A DNA stretch of 13,222 bases from JAEUPI01 sp044222685 (GTDB lineage: Bacteria > Pseudomonadota > Gammaproteobacteria > Burkholderiales > Burkholderiaceae_C), in contig JBGAMU010000125.1 in the NCBI GenBank assembly GCA_044222685.1, positions 1-13,222 of the forward strand, given 5' to 3'. Shown here piece by piece: positions 6,753 to 13,222 of this stretch. Positions within the stretch are counted from its first letter, which is position 1. Each line of letters begins with the position of its first letter. Below the pieces are notes generated by a model. The model searched no databases and was not told the DNA's origin. It worked only from the letters and a program-made list of their open reading frames with translations. Position numbers and translations under genes: made by a program.

Positions 6753-7253
6753 TCATACCAGCAGCGCGCCTTCGAGCTGCAGCAGCCGCTCCTTGCGCGG
6801 CAGGCCGCTGGCGAAGCCGGTGAGCGAACCGTTGCTGCCGATGATGCGGTGGCACGGCACGATGATGGCCACCGGGTTGCGGCCGATTGCCGCGCCCGCC
6901 GCGCGTGCCGCCTGCGGCGCGCCCACCTGCCGCGCGATCGCGCCGTAGGTGCTGGTCCGGCCGGGCGGCACCTCGAGCAGAGCCTGCCACACCGCGCGCT
7001 GGAAGGCGGTGCCCTGCAGATCGAGCGGCACGCGGAATCGCGGCGGGCAACGGCCGTCCCAGTAGCCGTCGAGTTCGTCGGTCGCCTGCGCGATCCAGCG
7101 CTGCCGCGGGTCTTCCGGCGCCTCGAGCGTGTTGACCGCGTGGTATTCGGGGTCGACGAACCACAGATAGGCCAGTCCGCGCTCGGTGGCACCGAGCAGC
7201 AGCGGGCCGAGGGGCGAGTTCAGCGTGGCCTGCGCCACCAGGTTGGTCGTCAT
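6753..7253 (-). CDS. ogt: Methylated-DNA--protein-cysteine S-methyltransferase (Ogt type)
   Basis: A 166-residue suicide repair protein that moves the alkyl group from O6-alkylguanine (and O4-alkylthymine) in DNA to its own cysteine. The active-site motif IVPCHRIIG places the acceptor at Cys134. The helix-turn-helix and arginine-finger region runs from FQRAVWQAL (84-92) to AAIGRNP (121-127), and GFASGLPRKERLLQLEG (147-162) closes the domain. Two adjacent ATG codons, 7256 and 7253, are possible. GGAGG is 7 bases from the second and only 4 from the first, so 7253 is preferred; using 7256 adds one Met. Either start overlaps the stop of the upstream glycosylase gene, so the two products are probably translationally coupled. 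Together they contain the modules of an Ada protein split over two chains. Confidence 0.94.
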   Translation of the reverse strand: MTTNLVAQATLNSPLGPLLLGATERGLAYLWFVDPEYHAVNTLEAPEDPRQRWIAQATDELDGYWDGRCPPRFRVPLDLQGTAFQRAVWQALLEVPPGRTSTYGAIARQVGAPQAARAAGAAIGRNPVAIIVPCHRIIGSNGSLTGFASGLPRKERLLQLEGALLV

Positions 7254-8707
7254 CATGAATCCTCCAGTGTGAGCCACAGCCGCATCACGGCATAGCTGCG
7301 CCACGGTTGCCATGCAGTGGCCTGCGCGGTGGCCAGTTTCGGATCGCGGATCTTCAGCGCATTCAGCACACCCATGTCGCTGGCCGGGAACGCATCGGGC
7401 CAGCACAGCACACGCATCGCGACCAGCTGCGCCGTCCATTCGCCCACGCCCGGCAGTTCGCGCAGCCGCGCCAGCGTGGGCTCGAGCGGCGCCGCGCGGT
7501 GCAGCTGGATGCGGCCGTCGCGCACCTCGCGCGCCAGCGCCTGCAGCGCCGCGACGCGCTGGCGCACGATGCCGAGGCGGCCGATGTCGTCGGCGTTCGC
7601 ATCGGCCAGGGTGGCGGCGGTCGGGAACAGGTGGTCCAGGCCGGCGAACGGCGTCGCGATCGGCGCGCCGAAGCGCTCGATCAGCCGGTGCGTCAGCGTG
7701 CGGGCCGCGGCCACCGTGACCTGCTGACCGAGCACGATGCGCACGGCGGTCTCGAAGCCGTCGAACGAGCCCGGCACGCGCAGCCCGGGTCGCAGCGGCC
7801 ATGGCAGCGTCGCCATCACCGCGTCGATCAGCTGCGGCTCGGCGTCGAGATCGAGCGCCTGGCGCGCGCGTTGCACCAGCGTGCCCGCCACCGCCGCCAG
7901 CTCAGGCGCGATGGCCAGCTCGACCTCGTGGCGCTTGGGCGCAAAACGCCAGGCGATCCAGCCGCTGAGCGGCTGCTCGCGGTGCTGCACGGTGATCGTG
8001 CGTGTCATGCCGGCGGCATCGGCCAGCTCGACGCCGCGGAGTGCGCGCGCGTGCAGGAACGACAGCAGCGCCGCATGGTGATAGGGTGGCCGGTAGCCGA
8101 GCCGCAGGCGCAGCGCGTCGCGCGGCACCGCGGGTGCCTCGGCGCCTTCGCGTCGCAGCGCGCTCGGATTCATGCGATAGCGCTCGGCAAAGGCGGCATT
8201 GAATCGACGCAGGCTGGCATAACCGCTGGCCAGCGCGACCTGCGTGACGGGCAGCGCGGTGTCGGTCAGCAGTTGCTTGGCGAGCAGCAGGCGTTGCGTC
8301 GTCAGGTAGTCGATCGGCGCCACGCCGACCTGCTGCACGAATATGCGCCGCAGATGGCGATCGGTGATGCCAAGCCGCGCCGCCAGCGCCGGCAGTGCGA
8401 TGTCGTGGCCCTCGTGCGCGGCCTGTTCGATCCAGCGCGCGGCCTGCTGCGCCAGTGCCTTCGACGAGTCCATCAGCGACAGGCCAGGCGCCAGCTCCGG
8501 CCGGCAGCGCAGGCAGGGCCGGAAGCCGCCCGCCTCGGCCAGCGCGGCGTTGGCGAAGAAGCGGCAGTTCTCGCGCCGCGGTGTGCGCACACGGCACACC
8601 GGCCGGCAGTAGACCCGCGTGCTCGTCACGCCGACGAACAGGCGCCCGTCGAAGCGGGCGTCGCGGGTGGTGATCGCGCGGTAGGCGGCGTCGTCCTGCA
8701 AGGTCAT
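7253..8707 (-). CDS. alkA: Ada N-domain / AraC HTH / AlkA fusion: methylation-responsive regulator and 3-methyladenine DNA glycosylase
   Basis: A 484-residue three-part fusion. Residues about 5-75 are an Ada-type zinc domain with Cys34, Cys38, Cys65 and Cys68 in exactly the spacing of E. coli Ada Cys38/42/69/72, so Cys34 should accept methyl groups from DNA phosphotriesters. Residues about 82-186 are an AraC-type helix-turn-helix region (ITDRHLRRIF; VALASGYASLRRFNAAF). Residues about 195-310 match the AlkA N-terminal domain, and about 315-484 the HhH-GPD glycosylase: hairpin LPGVGEWTAQ (418-427) and probable catalytic Asp444 in FPASDMGV. It should remove alkylated purines and may activate its own operon when methylated. 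ATG 8707 is chosen because the zinc domain begins right after it; the open frame continues to 8773 with no conserved residues. It is the first gene of a minus-strand repair operon with ogt. Confidence 0.92.
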   Translation of the reverse strand: MTLQDDAAYRAITTRDARFDGRLFVGVTSTRVYCRPVCRVRTPRRENCRFFANAALAEAGGFRPCLRCRPELAPGLSLMDSSKALAQQAARWIEQAAHEGHDIALPALAARLGITDRHLRRIFVQQVGVAPIDYLTTQRLLLAKQLLTDTALPVTQVALASGYASLRRFNAAFAERYRMNPSALRREGAEAPAVPRDALRLRLGYRPPYHHAALLSFLHARALRGVELADAAGMTRTITVQHREQPLSGWIAWRFAPKRHEVELAIAPELAAVAGTLVQRARQALDLDAEPQLIDAVMATLPWPLRPGLRVPGSFDGFETAVRIVLGQQVTVAAARTLTHRLIERFGAPIATPFAGLDHLFPTAATLADANADDIGRLGIVRQRVAALQALAREVRDGRIQLHRAAPLEPTLARLRELPGVGEWTAQLVAMRVLCWPDAFPASDMGVLNALKIRDPKLATAQATAWQPWRSYAVMRLWLTLEDS

Positions 8708-8713
8708 GGCCTG

Positions 8714-8719
8714 ATGATA
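8714..8719 (-). promoter_or_regulatory. Candidate -10 element of the alkylation-repair operon
   Basis: Read on the minus strand this is TATCAT, 6 bases before the glycosylase ATG. If it is used, transcription would start almost at the ATG, giving a leaderless or near-leaderless message. No good -35 lies at the usual distance, which would fit a promoter depending on the methylated Ada-like activator. This is tentative. Confidence 0.25.
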
Positions 8720-8822
8720 GGCGGCGCATCGAACAGGACTCGCCGTTTTCGGACCTGTGCCTGCGCGGGCCATGAGGGGCCGCGCGCCCTCTGCGTGACG
8801 GGGTCGCCTTGCTCGGGCTGCC

Positions 8823-8828
8823 TACAAT
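8823..8828 (+). promoter_or_regulatory. Candidate -10 element of the phosphomannomutase-waaA operon
   Basis: TACAAT (consensus TATAAT) lies 23 bases before the ATG at 8852, in the 144-base divergent gap between the repair operon and the envelope-sugar operon. No convincing -35 is present at 16-18 bases. The start codon has only a weak purine stretch (CCGGA) upstream. Confidence 0.4.
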
Positions 8829-8851
8829 CGGCGCAGTCCACCGGATCACCC

Positions 8852-10243
8852 ATGAACCCTTCCGCTTCGATCTTCAAGGCCTACGACATCCGCGGCATCG
8901 TCGGCCGCACCATCGACGAGACGTTTGCCGAGCATCTGGGCCGCGCCTTCGGTTCGCAGGCGGTCGCCGCCGGCGAGAAGGCGGTGGCGGTCGGCCGCGA
9001 CGGTCGCCTGTCCGGCCCGGGTCTGGTGGCCGCACTGGCCAAGGGGCTGGCGTCGACCGGCCTGGACGTGGTGGACCTCGGGCCGGTGACGACGCCGATG
9101 CTGTACTACGTGGCGGCCACGCGCAGCCAGCATGGCTGCCGCTCGGGCATCCAGGTGACCGGCAGCCACAACCCGAAGGACTACAACGGCTTCAAGATGG
9201 TGCTTGCCGGCCGTGCCATCTACGGCGAGGACATCCAGGCGCTGCGCCGGCGCATCGAGGCCGAGGACGACGTGCGTGGCCGCGGCCGCATCGGCCACAT
9301 GGACATCGGCACCGAGTACAGCCATCGCATCGTCAGCGACTGCACGTTGGCGCGGCCGATGAAGATCGTGGTCGACTCGGGCAACGGCATCGCTGGCGCC
9401 TCGGCGCCGGGCATTCTTCGCAGGCTGGGTTGCGAGGTGGTCGAGCTGTACTCCGAGGTCGACGGCGACTTCCCGAACCACCACCCCGATCCGAGCAAGC
9501 CGGAGAATCTGGTCGACCTGATCGCGGCCGTGGCCGCGCACGACGCCGAGGTCGGCCTCGCCTTCGACGGCGACGGCGACCGCCTGGGCGTGGTCACGCG
9601 CGACGGCCACAACATCTTCCCCGACCGGCAGCTGATGCTGTTCGCGCGCGACATCCTGACGCGCCAGCCCGGCGCGACGATCATCTTCGACGTCAAGTGC
9701 AGCCAGCGCCTGGCGCTCGACATCCGCGAGCGCGGCGGCGTGCCGTTGATGTGGAAGACCGGTCACTCGCTGATCAAGGCGCGGCTCAAGGAGACCGGTG
9801 CGCCGATCGCCGGCGAGATGAGCGGCCACATCTTCTTCGGCGAACGCTGGTACGGCTTCGACGACGCCACCTACACGGCGGCGCGGCTGCTCGAGATCCT
9901 GTCGCGCAGCCAGCACCCGAGCGCGGTGCTCGACGCGCTGCCCACGTCGTTCAGCACGCCCGAGCTGAATGTGCCGTGCGCCGAAGGCGAGCCGCAGAGG
10001 GTGATCGAGCAGTTGCGCGCGCAGGCGAGCTTTCCCGGTGCGCGCGAGGTCATCACCATCGACGGGCTGCGTGCCGAGTTCGACGACGGATTCGGCCTGG
10101 TGCGCGCGTCGAACACCACGCCGGTGCTGGTGCTGCGCTTCGAAGGCCACACGCAGGACGCGCTGCACCGCATCGAGGCGCAGTTCATGACGGCACTGCG
10201 CGCGGTGAAACCCGACGCGCAGTTCGCGAGCGCAGCACACTGA
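8852..10243 (+). CDS. Phosphomannomutase/phosphoglucomutase (AlgC-type)
   Basis: A 463-residue alpha-D-phosphohexomutase that interconverts the 6- and 1-phosphates of mannose and glucose in the cytoplasm, feeding nucleotide-sugar, LPS and exopolysaccharide synthesis. Landmarks match Pseudomonas AlgC closely in position: FKAYDIRG (8-15), phosphoserine Ser105 in TGSHNPKDYNG, the metal loop DGDGDR (239-244), the sugar-specificity loop GEMSGH (321-326) and the phosphate loop RASNTTP (419-425). The length is that of the AlgC/PMM-PGM group, longer than PagL-like paralogues. ATG 8852 begins just before the conserved FKAYDIRG; the frame is open far upstream, but that stretch is antisense to the glycosylase. 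waaA follows after 35 bases, which points to a shared role in cell-envelope sugars. Confidence 0.93.
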   Translation: MNPSASIFKAYDIRGIVGRTIDETFAEHLGRAFGSQAVAAGEKAVAVGRDGRLSGPGLVAALAKGLASTGLDVVDLGPVTTPMLYYVAATRSQHGCRSGIQVTGSHNPKDYNGFKMVLAGRAIYGEDIQALRRRIEAEDDVRGRGRIGHMDIGTEYSHRIVSDCTLARPMKIVVDSGNGIAGASAPGILRRLGCEVVELYSEVDGDFPNHHPDPSKPENLVDLIAAVAAHDAEVGLAFDGDGDRLGVVTRDGHNIFPDRQLMLFARDILTRQPGATIIFDVKCSQRLALDIRERGGVPLMWKTGHSLIKARLKETGAPIAGEMSGHIFFGERWYGFDDATYTAARLLEILSRSQHPSAVLDALPTSFSTPELNVPCAEGEPQRVIEQLRAQASFPGAREVITIDGLRAEFDDGFGLVRASNTTPVLVLRFEGHTQDALHRIEAQFMTALRAVKPDAQFASAAH

Positions 10244-10278
10244 TGCCGGCGCTTCGCCGACACGGCTGAACCGGGCCG

Positions 10279-11571
10279 ATGCTCGCGCGCGCGCTGTGGT
10301 CCTGGTCGTTGCGCGCGCTGCTGCCGCTGGTGTTCCTGCGGCTCTGGTGGCGCGGCCGTCGCGAGCCCGGTTACCGGCACGCCTGGGGCGAGCGGCTGGG
10401 CTACGGCGCCGTGGCTGCTTCCCCCGGGGCCATCTGGATCCACGCCGTGTCGCTGGGCGAAACGCGCGCGGCCGCCGCGTTGGTCGATGCACTACGTGAG
10501 CGGCGCCCGGGCGTGCGGCTGCTGCTGACCCATGGCACGGCTACCGGGCGTGAGGCAGGCGCCGCGCTGCTGCGCGAAGGCGACCACCAATGCTGGTTGC
10601 CTTACGACACGCCCGGCGCGACGCGGCGCTTTCTGCAGCGCCAGCGGCCTTCGATCGGCATCTTGATGGAGACCGAGATCTGGCCCAACCTGATCGAGCG
10701 TGCGTCACGCGAGCAGGTGCCGGTGGTGTTGGCCAATGCGCGTCTGAGTGCACGCAGCGCCCGCAGCGGCCGGCGTCTGGCGGCGCTGCTGTACCCGGCC
10801 GTGGCGCGGCTTGATCTCGTGCTGGCTCAGACCGGCGACGATGCGCAGCGCCTGCGCGACGCCGGTGCACGCGTGGTCGAGATCTGCGGGAACCTCAAGT
10901 TCGACATGGCGCCGGCGCCCGAACAGGTGGCGCGCGGCCGTGCCTGGCGCCACGCGCTCGACCGGCCGGTGGTGATGCTGGCCAGCAGCCGTGAAGGCGA
11001 GGAGCAGCCGCTGCTGCAGTCCTGGGCCGAGGCGCCCGCACCGCGTCCGCTGCTGCTGCTGGTGCCGCGTCATCCGCAGCGCTTCGACACGGTGGCCGAC
11101 ATGGTGCGCGCAGCTGGCTTCAGCCTGGCGCGACGCAGCGCGTGGCAGGACGCGCCCGACGCGTCTCAGCACGACGCTGACGTCTGGCTCGGTGATTCGA
11201 TGGGGGAGATGCCGCTCTACTACGGCGCGGCCGACGTGGCGCTGCTCGGCGGCAGCTTCGCGCCGTTCGGCGGGCAGAACCTGATCGAAGCCGCGGCCTG
11301 CGCCTGTCCGGTGGTGATGGGACCGCACACCTTCAACTTCGCCCAGGCGGCCGAAAACGCGCTGGCCGAGCGCGCCGCGGTGCGGGTCGCAGACCTGGCG
11401 CAGGGCGTGCAACGGGCGATCGACCTGGTGCTCGACGCCGAGCGGCCGCAATGGGCGCAGCGCGCGCTGGCATTCGCGACGAGGCATCGCGGTGCCGCGC
11501 AGCGCATGGCCGAGCGGGTGCTGCAGCTCGTCGATCGCGCTCGGTCGCGGTCGAGCCCGCGCGAGACGTAG
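10279..11571 (+). CDS. waaA: 3-deoxy-D-manno-octulosonic acid (Kdo) transferase
   Basis: WaaA is an inner-membrane GT-B (GT30) enzyme that transfers Kdo from CMP-Kdo onto the lipid A precursor, the first step of LPS core assembly. The 430-residue product has an N-terminal membrane anchor (about residues 5-24), the acceptor-domain motif IHAVSLGETRAA (54-65) with the likely catalytic Glu61, the METEIWPN motif, GNLKFD at the domain boundary, and the CMP-Kdo-binding SFAPFGGQNLIEAA with PHTFNF in the C-terminal domain. The length is typical. ATG 10279 directly precedes the membrane anchor and lies 35 bases after the mutase stop, so the two genes are probably co-transcribed. The number of Kdo residues added cannot be told by eye. 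The gene ends only 11 bases from the convergent DUF1501 remnant. Confidence 0.94.
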   Translation: MLARALWSWSLRALLPLVFLRLWWRGRREPGYRHAWGERLGYGAVAASPGAIWIHAVSLGETRAAAALVDALRERRPGVRLLLTHGTATGREAGAALLREGDHQCWLPYDTPGATRRFLQRQRPSIGILMETEIWPNLIERASREQVPVVLANARLSARSARSGRRLAALLYPAVARLDLVLAQTGDDAQRLRDAGARVVEICGNLKFDMAPAPEQVARGRAWRHALDRPVVMLASSREGEEQPLLQSWAEAPAPRPLLLLVPRHPQRFDTVADMVRAAGFSLARRSAWQDAPDASQHDADVWLGDSMGEMPLYYGAADVALLGGSFAPFGGQNLIEAAACACPVVMGPHTFNFAQAAENALAERAAVRVADLAQGVQRAIDLVLDAERPQWAQRALAFATRHRGAAQRMAERVLQLVDRARSRSSPRET

Positions 11572-11582
11572 GTCCTCCGCCT

Positions 11583-12691
11583 TTAGCCGCGCAGCAGCTC
11601 GAGCGGCGTCACCGCAGCGCTGCCGGGGAACACCACCTCGTCGAGCGTGCGACGCGAGACAGCCAGGTGATCGTGCAGCACACCCTTCAGCAGCGCCCGC
11701 ACATCGGTCGTCGTGCGCAGGTCGCGGCCCTCGAAGCGGTCCTTCGGTGCCAGGCCGGGCCAGTCGGTCCACACGCGGCCACCCTGTACCGCGCCGCCGA
11801 GCACGAACGCCGCGCCGCCGCTGCCATGGTCGGTGCCCTGGGTGCCGTTGATCGCCACCTCGCGGCCGAATTCGGTGAGCACCACCACCAGGCTTGATTG
11901 GCATGCGTGTCCCAGCCGCCGAGCTCGAGCACCGCAGCCTGCGGGCCACCGGGCCGCAGCAGGAACTCGCCTGCGCGCCGCGCCAGCAGGACGGCCTGCG
12001 CGCGGGCGCCGCCCGGCGTTGCCATGGCGGATTCGTCGCGGCCGGGCATCGCCTCACCGGTCTCGCGCAAGCCCCTGGCGCGTGCCAGTGCCTGCGCCAG
12101 CGCCGGGTCGTCTGCATACAGGCGCTCGACACGCGCGACCAGGTCCGCCGACGGGTCGGGCAGGAACGATGGCGCCCAGGTGTCGATCTCGCCGGGCCCG
12201 CGCAGCACCAGTGGCACCGCGGTCTGCACCGCGAGGCCCTTGCGGCCGCTGGCGGCCAGCGCACGGCCCAGCCAGCCGGTCGACAGTTCGTAGGGCTTGA
12301 GCCCGCCGGACTCGAGCAGTTGCTGCGCATCGAAATGCGAGCGCTCGCGGTACGGCAGGCCGATCGCGTGCGTTACCAGCAGCTCCTGCTTCCGATACAG
12401 CGCATTCAGTTCGACCAGTGCCGGATGCAGCGCGAAGCCGGCATCGAGCGGCAACGGCGGGCTGGCGTACTGCGCCAGCGGCCCGCGCGCGGCGACGAAC
12501 TGCGGATCGGCCGGCACCGGCACCGCGGCCAGGCCGTCGAGGCCGCCGCGCAGGATCACCAGCACCAGCCGTGCGTCGTCGCCGGCGGGTGCCGATCCGG
12601 CCAGGCTGAGCGCGCTCCAGGGCGCCAGCGCGGTGCCGGCCAGCAGCGCGCGGACGAACTCGCGGCGGGGTGGAGGTGGTGTCGTCTTCAT
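11583..12691 (-). pseudogene. DUF1501 family exported protein, disrupted by an internal deletion with frameshift
   Basis: The first 266 codons read as a normal DUF1501 (PF07394, sulfatase/alkaline-phosphatase-like fold) protein. A twin-arginine signal (PRREFVRALLAGTALAPW, residues 8-25) is followed by LVLVILRGGLDGL (42-54), then YRERSHFDAQ (114-123) and GGWDTHANQ (258-266). Immediately after HANQ (codon ending at 11894) the frame becomes nonsense, while family sequence resumes two bases later in another frame as LVVVLTEFGRE, continuing with NGTQGTDHG, WPGL, GRDL and VFPGS to TAA at 11583. In intact relatives roughly forty residues separate these motifs, so a block whose length is not a multiple of three is missing. 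The function of DUF1501 proteins is unknown; they are commonly exported by Tat and paired with DUF1800. ATG 12691 starts 2 bases after the DUF1800 stop. Confidence 0.82.
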
Positions 12692-12693
12692 CG

Positions 12694-13222
12694 CTAGCGG
12701 CGTTGGAATTCGGGCGACATCAGCAGCAGCGCGAGCGCCTGCGGTCCATCGGCAGCGCGCTCGAGCTGGCGCGCGGTGTTCTCGCCGAGCCAGGGCCCGA
12801 GCGATTGGCGCGACAGGGCGCGCGCATCGAACTGGCGGCCGAGCCGTTCGCCGACGCGGGTGGACCATTCCAGCCGCTTCCACACCGCCTCGGGCCCCAG
12901 CCACTCGTCGGCGCGATCGGGCCAGCCGGCGGGCGAGGGTGCGGCCTGCACGCGCTGGCCCATCAGCGCGATGCCGGCGTCGCGGCCGCGGCTGACGAAG
13001 GCTTCGCCGCCGCGCAGCATGCGGGCGGTGGACACGACGAACTCTTCGGGCGTCTTTAGCTTGGCCGGCTGCGTGGACCAGCTTTCGGGTGCGCGCACGA
13101 GCTCGCTGTACACGCTGGGCAGGTGGCCGGCCGTGTCGGCGTAGGTGCGTGCCAGTCGATCGACCAGTGCGGCGGGCGGATCGTCGGCGACGAAGTGGCG
13201 TGCCAGCTTGGTGGCGATGAAG
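12694..13222 (-). CDS. DUF1800 family protein, C-terminal part (runs off the right edge)
   Basis: The last 175 residues are visible, ending at TAG 12694-12696; the frame is open to the window edge, so the start lies to the right. The sequence FIATKLARHFVADDPPAALV followed by RLARTYADT is the usual DUF1800 (PF08811) region, and KLKTPEEFVVSTARML and GQRVQAAPSPAGWPD are further family-like stretches. It ends in LLLMSPEFQRR, again typical. DUF1800 proteins have no established biochemical role; in Proteobacteria they are normally followed directly by a DUF1501 gene, as here with a 2-base gap, and the pair is thought to act outside the cytoplasm. A GTG at 13113 could be mistaken for a start, but family similarity clearly continues upstream of it. 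The gene shows no break within the window, unlike its partner. Confidence 0.88.
   Translation of the reverse strand, partial: FIATKLARHFVADDPPAALVDRLARTYADTAGHLPSVYSELVRAPESWSTQPAKLKTPEEFVVSTARMLRGGEAFVSRGRDAGIALMGQRVQAAPSPAGWPDRADEWLGPEAVWKRLEWSTRVGERLGRQFDARALSRQSLGPWLGENTARQLERAADGPQALALLLMSPEFQRR

Noticed and set aside
7307..8851. Very long plus-strand open frame leading into the phosphomannomutase
   Set aside because: It is antisense to the Ada/AlkA fusion, has no recognisable domain, and is explained by GC-rich codon bias keeping the opposite strand open.
11572..11582. Terminator between waaA and the DUF1501 remnant
   Set aside because: Only 11 bases separate the two stop codons and no inverted repeat with a T-run is present.
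11894..12697. Plus-strand open frame opposite the DUF1501 gene
   Set aside because: Its composition (Gln/Arg/Ala-rich) is that of an antisense shadow, and the minus strand carries clear family motifs.

Overview
The window looks like a chromosome segment of a GC-rich betaproteobacterium, most likely in the order Burkholderiales (Rubrivivax/Methylibium/Leptothrix-like). The grounds are the phaR-rimO neighbourhood, a tRNA-Val(GAC) 3' end ending in TCGCGCCTACCA, and the style of the housekeeping proteins. The genus cannot be fixed from sequence reading alone.

Positions 1 to about 2500 are the right-hand end of an integrated genomic island and are visibly less GC-rich than the rest. They hold the C-terminal end of an E2 (ubiquitin-conjugating)-like protein, then a four-helix membrane protein of the S-4TM (SMODS-associated 4TM) effector family joined to it by an ATGA overlap, then a tyrosine recombinase on the opposite strand. 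The first two look like the last genes of a CBASS anti-phage operon of the E2-only ('short') type II kind. Its nucleotidyltransferase would lie just left of the window. The island ends in a 3' tRNA-Val fragment (anticodon loop to CCA, 2496-2545), which is the displaced attachment-site copy. A perfect 11-bp tandem repeat sits just upstream of the integrase.

From 2546 onward the sequence is ordinary chromosome. phaR (regulator of polyhydroxyalkanoate storage) and rimO (ribosomal protein S12 methylthiotransferase) are coupled by a TTGA overlap. metC (cystathionine beta-lyase) follows a few bases later on the same strand. Facing them is a minus-strand alkylation-repair cluster: an Ada-N/AraC/AlkA fusion glycosylase, a coupled Ogt-type O6-methylguanine methyltransferase, and a DMT/EamA transporter whose end overlaps the end of metC. 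Divergent from this cluster, a phosphomannomutase/phosphoglucomutase and waaA (Kdo transferase) form a short plus-strand envelope-sugar operon.

The right end carries a minus-strand DUF1800-DUF1501 pair, which is typically exported. DUF1800 runs off the window. DUF1501 has lost an internal block together with its reading frame, so it is either a pseudogene or an assembly error. I saw no CRISPR array, insertion sequence, rRNA or complete tRNA.
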